A stretch of 64,000 nt of DNA from Leptospira fainei serovar Hurstbridge str. BUT 6 (GTDB taxonomy: Bacteria; Spirochaetota; Leptospiria; Leptospirales; Leptospiraceae), in contig NZ_AKWZ02000002.1 of assembly GCF_000306235.2 (NCBI RefSeq), positions 515,279-579,278 of the forward strand. Direction: 5' to 3'. Below, one piece after another: positions 8,487 to 16,727 of the stretch. The position numbers and the translations under genes were made by a program. The notes under the pieces were generated by a model that saw only the letters and a program-made list of their open reading frames with translations, was not told the origin of the DNA and made no database searches. How positions within the stretch are numbered: position 1 is the first letter of the stretch; the number at the start of each line of letters is the position of its first letter.

Positions 8487-10118
8487 TTAATCGTTAAATC
8501 GGCGAATACGACCAACAATGTTCCTTAGAAATCTTCTTGGATTGATAAACATGTATTGCAGCCAATAGAACGGACTCCTTCGAATTATTTGAAAAATTCG
8601 ATTCCCTAATTCCTCCGGTCGATGCAGCTTCCATTCACCGAGTAGACGCATCTTTCCTGCTCCGGCGGGAATCGGTATATTCAAGAACGCCGGATTTAGA
8701 CGAATAAATTCAACCCATCCTCCTCTTTGGCTTATTCCATTGTGACGGATATTCTTGGGATCAACCCTAACCTCAGAGTTTATGTTACCCGTCGATTCAA
8801 ACTTAATACTTTCCAGCCGAACCGAAAGGTATCCAAAATTAATTGGGGTCCAAGAAATATGAGTATCGCGCGAGGAAAATCTCCCTAAATCAAAATCAAT
8901 TTCAAAGAAATTATTTTCTAAATCTAGCGGCCCTACGTTGATTCCTCTATCCCAGTAGGTAACGTTTTCTTTAGCTGGAAAAAATGTTGATTGAATTCGT
9001 TTTTGAAATCCGACTTGTTTGCCGTCAATCAAGGAATTTAATTCAGATAAGACATTATCGGAATACGTTAGTCTAAAATTATTTCTGATCAGAAAGTGTA
9101 ACGCTTCAGCATCGTCAAACGACGATGCTTTACCCGCCAATATGGATAAAGCATAAAGAATATCGTCTCGATCCGATAGCCTTCCTAATAAAGCTGCCGA
9201 TGGTTTCGGGAAATAAGTGCTTAGATTATCCGGTAACTTCACCTCGTCGGTTTCCACGCCTGCGTAAAGATCTTTATACTCAAGTAATTGAATTAAATAA
9301 TTTTCATAAAAGCATTTATATGCTCCGTCGAAGATTTCATATCCACCGGTGTGTCCCCACCAGCCGTCGCTTAGAATTTTAAAATCGTGAAAATGATAAA
9401 ATATAACATGGAATTCCGTCTTCGATTTTAAATCTATTCCAAAAACTGAATTATCTTTAATATAAAAGCAATACTGTTGTACGTTCCAGGAAGCGATTCC
9501 AGCTCCCAAATTATTTAATACGTGAACGCCTTCAAATCTGTCATACCAATCGTCCAGGTATTTCTGATCGCCAAATTTTCCATTCTCGATCGTTGCATAA
9601 CACCATTCTATGCACTTTTGCCGCCACCATTGGAGCGCTTTCATGCCTCTTACATCGTTTTTGAAGGATATAAACTGTACGCAATATATGCCGCTTATCG
9701 AGGACTGATCATATTTCGGAGTATATCTGTGTTCGGTCAAAAGTATCGAACTTTCGCCCATTTCATCCAGAAGAACTTTCGGATCTGAAAGAAACATCAA
9801 ATCTGCGTCAATGTAAGTGCATTGATCCAGGTTAAATGTATGGATACAATAGGCGATAGTAGATGGAGTGCACGTCCAGCAGTATTCTTGGATCGTACGA
9901 CTCTTCTTGATCTCCAGCAATTCCTTATCTTCGAATTCCTCCAAAGTTATGGCAGTGACATTTGGAAGATTCAGTTTCTTTAAAGCGTTAAAAGTTTCGA
10001 AGTCGAAAGCTATCACATAAACGTGATACGGAGTCAGACAAAATTTCTCTAAGGATTTAAGAAGTACGATACCTCTCGAAAAATATTTAGAATTAAAGAG
10101 TGTGCAAAAATTTAACAT
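8487..10118 (-). CDS. GT-A glycosyltransferase with C-terminal beta-sandwich domain
   Basis: Putative nucleotide-sugar glycosyltransferase. Residues 1-250 form a GT8-like GT-A domain: FNSKYFSRGIVLLKSLE (8-24), the YCWTCTPS segment near 79, and CTYIDADLMFLSDP near 100 with the DxD metal site. About 250-340 is a linker helical region. The C-terminal part (about 385-510) is a beta-sandwich-like segment (FFEIDFDLGRF, YLSVRLESIKFE) of the kind attached to many O-antigen transferases. 543 residues. 13 nt downstream of fcl. Acceptor unknown. Confidence 0.7.
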   Translation of the reverse strand: MLNFCTLFNSKYFSRGIVLLKSLEKFCLTPYHVYVIAFDFETFNALKKLNLPNVTAITLEEFEDKELLEIKKSRTIQEYCWTCTPSTIAYCIHTFNLDQCTYIDADLMFLSDPKVLLDEMGESSILLTEHRYTPKYDQSSISGIYCVQFISFKNDVRGMKALQWWRQKCIEWCYATIENGKFGDQKYLDDWYDRFEGVHVLNNLGAGIASWNVQQYCFYIKDNSVFGIDLKSKTEFHVIFYHFHDFKILSDGWWGHTGGYEIFDGAYKCFYENYLIQLLEYKDLYAGVETDEVKLPDNLSTYFPKPSAALLGRLSDRDDILYALSILAGKASSFDDAEALHFLIRNNFRLTYSDNVLSELNSLIDGKQVGFQKRIQSTFFPAKENVTYWDRGINVGPLDLENNFFEIDFDLGRFSSRDTHISWTPINFGYLSVRLESIKFESTGNINSEVRVDPKNIRHNGISQRGGWVEFIRLNPAFLNIPIPAGAGKMRLLGEWKLHRPEELGNRIFQIIRRSPFYWLQYMFINPRRFLRNIVGRIRRFND

Positions 10119-10131
10119 GAATCGAGAATTT

Positions 10132-11067
10132 TCACATCCTTACATTGCCGGAAAGAAAATCTTCATAAGTAGCCAATATACCGTCGGACAACTTAGTTTT
10201 GGGGGCCCATCCCATAGACATCAATCTAGAAGAATCCAATAATTTACGCGGGGTTCCATCCGGTTTCGTCGAATCCAAAACAATTTTTCCTTTATATCCG
10301 ACAGCGGATTTGACGATATTAGCTAGGTCTGCGATGGATACTTCCTGGCCACTACCTATATTTATTGTTTTATCATCCAAATAATTATCCATTAAAAAAA
10401 CACACGCATCGGCCAAATCATCCACATGCAAAAATTCTCTTAAAGGCGTCCCGGTTCCCCACATAATAACTTCGGGCAAATTAGCTTCTTTCGCCTCGTG
10501 AAATCTTCTAATCAATGCGGGGATTACGTGCGAGTTCATTGCATTATAATTATCCCCTTTACCGTACAAGTTCGTTGGCATTGCCGAGATAAAATGTGTA
10601 TGATATTGTTTATTATAAAACTCGCACATTTTTACTCCGGCTATCTTAGCGATTGCATATGCTTCATTTGTCGGCTCTAACGCACCGGTTAACAACGAAT
10701 CTTCTCTAATAGGCTGCTCCGCGAATTTAGGATAAATACATGACGAACCTAGGAAAAATAATTTCTTCGCTCGGTATACGTAGGAACTGTGAAAGATATT
10801 GTTTTGAATTTGAAGATTGTTATAAATAAAATCGGCAGGGTAAGTGTTATTCGCATAAATTCCTCCTACCTTCGCCGCGACGAGAAAAACATAATCCGGT
10901 CGTTCTGCCTTGAAGAACGTTTCCACGTCGGCTTGACGAATTAAGTTCAACTCCTCGGACGAATGGCCTATAACATTTTGGTATCCTTTAGCAACCAATG
11001 CCCTTGCAATGGCGGAGCCAACCATTCCGTAAATTCCAGCGATATAAATTTTAGCCGCTTTTTCCAT
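10132..11067 (-). CDS. fcl: GDP-L-fucose synthase (Fcl/WcaG)
   Basis: NADPH-dependent 3,5-epimerase/4-reductase that turns GDP-4-keto-6-deoxymannose into GDP-L-fucose. Rossmann glycine motif GIYGMVGSA (12-20; the usual form is GHRGMVGSA), SSCIYP segment carrying the catalytic Ser region, and YAIAKIAG with the YxxxK pair. 311 residues, typical. The partner GDP-mannose dehydratase (gmd) is not in the window, so its substrate must come from a gene elsewhere. The GT11-like gene at 1257-2381 is a candidate user of the product. Confidence 0.9.
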   Translation of the reverse strand: MEKAAKIYIAGIYGMVGSAIARALVAKGYQNVIGHSSEELNLIRQADVETFFKAERPDYVFLVAAKVGGIYANNTYPADFIYNNLQIQNNIFHSSYVYRAKKLFFLGSSCIYPKFAEQPIREDSLLTGALEPTNEAYAIAKIAGVKMCEFYNKQYHTHFISAMPTNLYGKGDNYNAMNSHVIPALIRRFHEAKEANLPEVIMWGTGTPLREFLHVDDLADACVFLMDNYLDDKTINIGSGQEVSIADLANIVKSAVGYKGKIVLDSTKPDGTPRKLLDSSRLMSMGWAPKTKLSDGILATYEDFLSGNVRM

Positions 11068-11116
11068 ATTAAAATACCATTTTATTATTTTTTTGAATAA
11101 ACAATGAGATCAACGT

Positions 11117-12238
11117 CTATTTGAATTGGCGATAGCTATTTAAAGCATCCGCAACCGACTGGACTTCCTGCGCAGATGTAGCGTAAGAAATGGGCAAACT
11201 AATTTCCTGAAGATGTATTTGTTCGCTTACCGGATATCCGGATAATTCAGGTTCCCATAAACCGAGAGCGGCAGCATGTTTCATCGCAACTTGATTATGC
11301 GGGGCTATCGGATAATGCACCTCCGTTTTAATTCCCAAATTTAATAAATATTTACGTAAGTCGTCTCTGTCCTTACAAAAAACGGGAAATATGTGATAAA
11401 CATTCTCCTGATCAGAACAATATTTCGAGATACTGATATTAGCGTTTCTCAGCTCGCGACGGTAAATCGACGCAAGCTCTCTCTTTTTAAAATTTATACT
11501 ATCAAGCTTCGCAAGTTTGATCCTTAAAAAAGCCGCCTGTATTTCATCCAATCGTGAATTGTAGCCGATAGTATCGTTATGATATTTACGTTTTGAGCCG
11601 TAATTTCGGAGCTCCCTTATTTTTTCCGCAAAATCCTGGTTATCGGTTACAATTGCTCCTGCGTCGCCGAGAGCTCCTAAATTTTTCGTTGGATAGAAGC
11701 TGAAGGAATTCAGGATACCGAATGTTCCGCATTTCTTTCCATTGAAGCTAGCTCCATGCGATTGGGCGCAATCTTCTAGGACAAACAAACCGAAATCTTC
11801 GGCAATTTTCATAATTGCGCTCATGTCGCAGATCCGACCGTACATATGCACTACTTGAATCGCTTTAGTATTGGAAGTGATTTTTGCCGCTATTCGATTC
11901 ACATCGATATTTAAAGTTCCGGGATCAGGCTCAACTAGGACTGGCCGATGCCCGGTTCTGATTATCGCTATGATCGTCGCTATATATGTGTTTGCAGGAA
12001 CAATAATTTCAGAACCTTTCGGAAGGTTTAAAGCGTCTAACGATAAAACTAGCGCATCCAGCCCGTTCGCCGTCCCTATGCAAAAACGATTGCCATTCCA
12101 TGCGGCAAATTCCTTCTCAAAATTATCCACCGACTCTCCGAGAATATACCAACCGCCCCGAATTACTTTGATGGCCTCTTCTTCAAACTGATTAAAAAAA
12201 GCCTCGTTAACTGCCTTTAAATTTTCATACTCGATCAA
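11117..12238 (-). CDS. fdtB: Sugar 3-aminotransferase, FdtB/QdtB type
   Basis: PLP-dependent DegT/DnrJ/EryC1 aminotransferase expected to turn dTDP-3-keto-6-deoxyhexose into dTDP-3-amino-3,6-dideoxyhexose. Visible: GTANGLDALVLSL near the N-terminus, VLEDCAQSHGA with the PLP-binding Asp, and SFYPTKNLGALGDAGA carrying the Schiff-base lysine. 373 residues, standard length. It overlaps fdtA by 4 nt (12235-12238), and that pairing with a 3,4-ketoisomerase is the main reason to call it the 3-amino enzyme instead of a 4-amino one. No acetyltransferase (FdtC) is adjacent. Confidence 0.85.
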   Translation of the reverse strand: MIEYENLKAVNEAFFNQFEEEAIKVIRGGWYILGESVDNFEKEFAAWNGNRFCIGTANGLDALVLSLDALNLPKGSEIIVPANTYIATIIAIIRTGHRPVLVEPDPGTLNIDVNRIAAKITSNTKAIQVVHMYGRICDMSAIMKIAEDFGLFVLEDCAQSHGASFNGKKCGTFGILNSFSFYPTKNLGALGDAGAIVTDNQDFAEKIRELRNYGSKRKYHNDTIGYNSRLDEIQAAFLRIKLAKLDSINFKKRELASIYRRELRNANISISKYCSDQENVYHIFPVFCKDRDDLRKYLLNLGIKTEVHYPIAPHNQVAMKHAAALGLWEPELSGYPVSEQIHLQEISLPISYATSAQEVQSVADALNSYRQFK

Positions 12239-12666
12239 ATTGAAGATTCCAAAAGGCGAATAAACTCGTCATAATCTCTAATATAGTCTGCTTCTGAATA
12301 ATAATCCGAGGCAATCACCAATATCACACAATCGACGGAAAAATCCCGCATAGTATGCCAAAGCATAGGCCCTAATCTTACGCCTATGTTCTCCTTATTC
12401 ATGACAATATTCTGTCGTTTTCTTCCGTCATCCAGCTCTAAAGTGAAACTTCCGTTAACGCAAAATATTACTTGCTCAAGACTTCTATGTGCGTGTTTTC
12501 CTCGAATATTCGTCGAACTTTCGATTTTAGTTATATAATAGACTCTTTTGATCGGAAACGGAATATCACGCTCCCCCTCCAAAACTACCAAGTTCCCGAC
12601 CGATCCTCCGGTTTTATTTTTTAAAAAAATGTAACCCGAATTACTAACGATTATTGATTCATGCAT
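12235..12666 (-). CDS. fdtA: dTDP-4-keto-6-deoxyglucose 3,4-ketoisomerase, FdtA/QdtA type
   Basis: Cupin (WxcM-like) isomerase that moves the keto group from C4 to C3 of dTDP-4-keto-6-deoxyglucose, preparing it for FdtB. The GKHAHRSLEQV segment (about 55-65) carries the two active-site histidines of the family. Then the cupin strands GSFTLELDDG and WHTMRDFS follow. 143 residues, typical. Its ATG lies within ATGCATGA, shared with the end of the 41-residue ORF upstream, and its stop overlaps fdtB. Galacto- (FdtA) versus gluco- (QdtA) outcome cannot be decided by eye. Confidence 0.85.
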   Translation of the reverse strand: MHESIIVSNSGYIFLKNKTGGSVGNLVVLEGERDIPFPIKRVYYITKIESSTNIRGKHAHRSLEQVIFCVNGSFTLELDDGRKRQNIVMNKENIGVRLGPMLWHTMRDFSVDCVILVIASDYYSEADYIRDYDEFIRLLESSI

Positions 12667-12784
12667 AAAATCGATAGTTCCTTATTTCATAGTGCGCTGA
12701 TGTTATTTCATCGAGCAAAAACTGAACCATATTCCAATCTTCGATATTTTCGGAACCGAAGGTTTTGACCAAAAGCACAATCAT
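12659..12784 (-). CDS. 41-residue coupled ORF of unknown function
   Basis: Short frame exactly bridging the gap between the TIGR04325 methyltransferase and fdtA. Its ATG overlaps the methyltransferase stop (ATGA, 12781-12784) and its TGA lies inside the first codons of fdtA. It reads MIVLLVKTFGSENIEDWNMV and continues with acidic and aromatic residues. The perfect coupling at both ends suggests it is translated. It could be a genuine small protein or the fused ends of a deleted gene. No family recognised. Confidence 0.45.
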   Translation of the reverse strand: MIVLLVKTFGSENIEDWNMVQFLLDEITSAHYEIRNYRFYA

Positions 12785-13587
12785 CGTTTAACGAATATAA
12801 ATGCTTTATACTTCGTATTTTCACCTTTGATCCCGAGAGGATCCATCGCCAAGAATTCCTCTTTTAGCATGTATTTGGCGTCCATAAATTCCAAAAACTT
12901 TCTTTCGTTAAAAAACCAAATCGGGTATCGTGCGTCGTAAATTTCCGGGGGAACACTTTCTACTAATATTCGATCCGGCTTCTCATCGAGAAAAAAAGGG
13001 GTCCGATCTACAATAATATAGGATATTCCGAAAGACATTAAATTTTCAAGTATTTCATAAGGGGCCGATAGATAAGGCAGTGCACTCGAAAGAAGAAGCA
13101 CATTCGGCCTTTCCTTTAAAACGCATTCAGAAGCTGTATAATAGAAATTTAAACTAACATCCTGAAAATTTTCTATTCCCTCTTCTACAAAATGCTTTTG
13201 TTCAACGATAGACCATCTAAAGGAACTTAACGTGTCCAAGAAAGTTCGATTTTGAAAATAGGAGCTACCTAAAGAACCGCCAAAATCCAAAACACTTAGC
13301 CTTCCCGATTCAGAAACCGCGGCATAGAGAAGGCCAGTCAGGAGAGGGAATGAATATTCTACTCTATCAAATAAGACAGAATCTCTCTCATACACCGCCT
13401 CTCCGGATTTAACCTTTAGAAGCGATTTCTTTACCTGATCTAAAATATTCGGAGAATCGTATCCTTCGCATTCGGCCAGCGCATCTGTCCATGATCGGAA
13501 ATCGCCATAAAACCATTCATGCTCTTTCTTCTCTTCCAAGAAATAGCGAGAAAGACGCCTCAAAACTTTACCAACAAAACGCTTCAA
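12781..13587 (-). CDS. TIGR04325-family methyltransferase
   Basis: Predicted SAM-dependent methyltransferase of the TIGR04325 group found in polysaccharide loci. VLDFGGSLGSSYFQNR (about 98-113) is the SAM-binding glycine loop, followed by WSIVEQKHFVEEG with an acidic residue at the end of the second strand, and LLLSSALPYLSAPYEILENL. 268 residues, normal for the family. The N-terminus has WFYGDFRSWTDALAE, also usual in the group. Probably methylates a glycan residue; the target is unknown. 11 nt after the GT2 gene. Confidence 0.75.
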   Translation of the reverse strand: MKRFVGKVLRRLSRYFLEEKKEHEWFYGDFRSWTDALAECEGYDSPNILDQVKKSLLKVKSGEAVYERDSVLFDRVEYSFPLLTGLLYAAVSESGRLSVLDFGGSLGSSYFQNRTFLDTLSSFRWSIVEQKHFVEEGIENFQDVSLNFYYTASECVLKERPNVLLLSSALPYLSAPYEILENLMSFGISYIIVDRTPFFLDEKPDRILVESVPPEIYDARYPIWFFNERKFLEFMDAKYMLKEEFLAMDPLGIKGENTKYKAFIFVKR

Positions 13588-13598
13588 GTTCGCGAATC

Positions 13599-14510
13599 CT
13601 ATTTTAAAATATATGAAACGATTCGTCGAAGTAGCCGTTTGATCTTAGCAACGCTCGTTTGTTTCATCCTAAAAAAGCGAGAAATTTTCTTCTTAGCCAT
13701 TATGGATTCTGTGATCGGAAGCCTATCATCGAATTTCATTTTATCTATGGAAAACTCGGGTGAGAGTGAAGGGTCTAACCCTGAGTGAGTCCCTGACAAA
13801 TCCAAACCGATATTCTGAACGAGAGAACGTCCCGGATATAGGCAAAGCAGACCTTTTAAAAAACAATCCGCATACCATCGAATTGCCCAAGAATCGTTCC
13901 TTCCGGCTATCTGGTCTCTTAACATTTGAGTATATGGGAAAGAGTTGAAAAAATCAAAATCGGACTCTAACTTCTTAACTTGCAATTGCTGTAGAAGTTC
14001 GGAACCGTCCTGATTGAATTTTTTCCAAACTCGCTTCCAGCTTGCCCAACCCCAGCAATCGGCTCCTTTTAAAAAAAAGAATTCCGGAAGTCCTAAAACG
14101 GGGTAAACATATCCATGAATACATCCTACCCTTTCATCATTCTCGAAAGTAGTCAGATAAAAATTCATATATTCTAAAAATTGAGGATGTGTTACTATAT
14201 CGTCTTCCAGGACGATAATAGAATTATAATTCTCTAACACCTCGGTCACCCCGGTTAAGATCGACTTCGCTAACCCTAAATTGTGTTCCCGGAAAATTGT
14301 TTTAACCGATTTAAAGCCGGAAACAGTATTTGCAAAATTTCGCAATGCCACTACCGATTCGAGGTCATCATCACCTTTTGGGCCGTCGCAAAATAATATT
14401 AGATGTGAATCCTTTGCATCAGGATTTTGCAATAGAGCTTCGATCGTTCTACGAGTATGAGCGACTCGACGGTAAGCAAAAAGTGCAATAGGCGCTTTAC
14501 TGTTATTCAA
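13599..14510 (-). CDS. GT2-like (GNT-I-like) glycosyltransferase
   Basis: GT-A glycosyltransferase of the group that starts PIALFAYRRVAHTRRTIEAL (7-26). LILFCDGPKGDDD and IVLEDDIVTHPQFLEYMN follow, with the EDD metal-binding motif near 103-105. DCWGWASWKRVWKKF (about 160) is conserved in this subgroup. 303 residues. Basic, positively charged C-terminus (RRIVSYILK) could touch the membrane. Role: a sugar addition in the surface glycan, donor unknown. Confidence 0.8.
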   Translation of the reverse strand: MNNSKAPIALFAYRRVAHTRRTIEALLQNPDAKDSHLILFCDGPKGDDDLESVVALRNFANTVSGFKSVKTIFREHNLGLAKSILTGVTEVLENYNSIIVLEDDIVTHPQFLEYMNFYLTTFENDERVGCIHGYVYPVLGLPEFFFLKGADCWGWASWKRVWKKFNQDGSELLQQLQVKKLESDFDFFNSFPYTQMLRDQIAGRNDSWAIRWYADCFLKGLLCLYPGRSLVQNIGLDLSGTHSGLDPSLSPEFSIDKMKFDDRLPITESIMAKKKISRFFRMKQTSVAKIKRLLRRIVSYILK

Positions 14511-14553
14511 CTTATAGCCCTTAAACTATCGAAATAACGACGGTTAATTAAAC

Positions 14554-14787
14554 TTACTTTGCTTTATAAAAGAGCGTTCGCCCGGTATAAGCCACTAGCG
14601 TATATCGCTTTTCAAGCAAAAAATTATGAATTGAACTCTTATCCGGATTATTTGGAACAAAATCCAGCACTTCGATAAGAAGAAATTCAGGTCGGTATAC
14701 TTCCCAATCGTTTGAACGTAAAACATCTTCTTCATGGTTTTCGACATCCCGCTTCGAAATTCCGAGCTTTCCCGAAAAGATATTTTA
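14554..14787 (-). pseudogene. C-terminal remnant of an FkbM-type methyltransferase
   Basis: The 406-nt gap holds a frame of about 75 codons ending at TAA (14554-14556) and closed upstream by an in-frame TAA near 14787. It has no start codon. It reads DVENHEEDVLRSNDW, then EFLLIEVLDF and the final RTLFYKAK. This matches the end of FkbM methyltransferases (DVEGHExxVL, RPxxxLxE). Everything before this motif, including the SAM-binding loop, is missing, so it must be inactive. Nothing recognisable remains in 14790-14915. Confidence 0.6.
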
Positions 14788-14915
14788 ATCTCGAGATTAA
14801 TCGACAATTATAAGCGCTGGGAAATTCAAAGGTAGCTAATCGCAACAACATTGGAGAAATTAAAAATATTCAAAATATCACGGAGAGGCTAAATTAAATA
14901 ACGGTATGTAATCTG

Positions 14916-16727
14916 CTATTTAGACAACCAAGAACCCATATTCCTATAAAGATTTTTATTCGAACCAGATTTAGATTTTAATTCATCGGAAAAAAGGACT
15001 TCGAAGATTCGCTTCATTTCTCTCTTTATATTTTTTTTTTCTTGAGCAGCGGAAATAGTTTTCTCTGTTAAAGAAAGCTCGAGTTTACTCTTAAAAGATT
15101 TCGCCAACATCAGTTCTAACGGGCTACTTTCGACCATGTTCGGCTCGTAACTTAGATCAAAAAATTCCATCGGAAAGGATCTCTTCAATAATAGTAAACT
15201 TTTTAAATGCGAAGAAAATTTCGACGCAAATAGCAACCAAGCAGTTTGTAATTTGCTTTTCCAAAGCGGCAGTTTAGAGAAAGCGTAAGATGCTGATTCT
15301 CGATAATGGAAAAAATTCGAAACTTTAAATGTACCTGCCGTAAATTTCATTTCGTACCAGCGAAATGCCTTAATTATTCTTTCGCCGTTCCATCCTTGTT
15401 TAAGGGCCTCATCGAGCTGCTCAAAGTAATCTTCTTTATCAACGCAAGTTATATTTAAATCCGCCGGATATAAAATCAAATCGGGAGAATACAATAAAAC
15501 CGGAATTCCTAATAATGTCATCTCTTCGCCGACACTCGACCAAGCATTCAAAAAGGCGTCGGTTTCTTTCGCTAGATCGTATAATGATATATTATCTTCC
15601 GGCCAATTTATTTTTACGTTTTCCGGAAGATCCTGAAGAAGTTTCTCTAATTCTCCTGCATGTTCAGATTTAACCGAATCTCTCCTGTTTGGGAATTCCC
15701 TAGGATGAACTCGGATAATTAGATAATGATCGCGCCTTACCTTAAAATACTCGATTGTTGCGCGAATCCATTCGGCTTGATTGGCAAATATACGGTTAGC
15801 ATCCTTTATCGTAACCCCGACGCACGCCGACGCAAATCGTTCGTCGTTACTGCTCATCGTTGCCGAAACAATTTTGCGTCCTTCCGGAATATCAAATGTC
15901 TTTCTGATACTCACGCTTTCTTTTAAGTTTGACGAATATACTAGAAAATGATTTCCGCGGAGCAATTCGAAGAAGTGATTTCCGACATTCGATACGGCCT
16001 CTGGGCCAATTGGCTTATCTCGATAGTGTGGCCAATATTTTACTAATTCTTTCCTATATTCGAAAGTATATCCGTTGTAAATGATCATTCGCGATAGTCG
16101 ATCGGAAATATTTTCACCCGCATGGAGAAAATAAAACGGGATGCCTTTCTCTTTAGCCACCTTAGCGAACGAATGATTAACAACATAGAGAGAGTTATAT
16201 ACGAACAGGATGTCGGGTTGTTCCTCTAGTAAAATTCTTTCTGCGGCAATATGAGTATGTAAAGCGTTCCGAAAAGCAATTCGATAAAAACCCTTCTCTT
16301 CAGGAGAAAAAGATAAATTTCCCTTTTTAGTCTGCAAAAGGAGTTCATATAGCGAAATTCGTCCGACAGGAATACCGTCTCGGGTGTAATCGAGCAATTC
16401 AGGGAAATCGCTTTTAGAAAGCGCCGTAACAAAATCCTTTTCTTCAGCTGTAATCTTTTTTCCGATCTCGATTTCTCGAAATTTGAATCGCGTATATAAT
16501 AGTTTCCGACGTGCATAACAACTATCGCATGCGGAAGATTTGGAATCCAAACTTGACTCCTGATCCATTCCTAATGAACTCATAACCGTACAATATTCAT
16601 TGTAAAGCGAATCGCACGTAATATAAACGATTTCATTCCCAAGTTTTTGCAATGATTCTGCAATCAAAGCTTCAGGAAACGAATGCACCCATATCGCGGA
16701 GTGCGGGGCAAAAAAGAGAATTTTCAA
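14916..16727 (-). CDS. Capsule-type GT-B transferase
   Basis: Large protein (603 residues) resembling capsule polysaccharide synthesis proteins of GT-B fold. N-terminus MKILFFAPHSAIWVHSFPE; a CDSCYARRK cysteine pair near 68-76; ILFVYNSLYVVNHSF; and in the C-terminal half YLIIRVHPREFP and NAWSSVGEEMTLLGIPVLLY, which match the HP and S-x-GxE(xx)LxGIPVL nucleotide-binding motifs. The last 120 residues are basic and helical. Overlaps the next gene upstream by 4 nt (16724-16727). Exact chemistry not known. Confidence 0.55.
   Translation of the reverse strand: MKILFFAPHSAIWVHSFPEALIAESLQKLGNEIVYITCDSLYNEYCTVMSSLGMDQESSLDSKSSACDSCYARRKLLYTRFKFREIEIGKKITAEEKDFVTALSKSDFPELLDYTRDGIPVGRISLYELLLQTKKGNLSFSPEEKGFYRIAFRNALHTHIAAERILLEEQPDILFVYNSLYVVNHSFAKVAKEKGIPFYFLHAGENISDRLSRMIIYNGYTFEYRKELVKYWPHYRDKPIGPEAVSNVGNHFFELLRGNHFLVYSSNLKESVSIRKTFDIPEGRKIVSATMSSNDERFASACVGVTIKDANRIFANQAEWIRATIEYFKVRRDHYLIIRVHPREFPNRRDSVKSEHAGELEKLLQDLPENVKINWPEDNISLYDLAKETDAFLNAWSSVGEEMTLLGIPVLLYSPDLILYPADLNITCVDKEDYFEQLDEALKQGWNGERIIKAFRWYEMKFTAGTFKVSNFFHYRESASYAFSKLPLWKSKLQTAWLLFASKFSSHLKSLLLLKRSFPMEFFDLSYEPNMVESSPLELMLAKSFKSKLELSLTEKTISAAQEKKNIKREMKRIFEVLFSDELKSKSGSNKNLYRNMGSWLSK

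Noticed and set aside
14595..14807. 70-codon minus-strand frame with an ATG
   Set aside because: A different frame over the same bases contains the FkbM C-terminal motifs, so this frame is its shadow.
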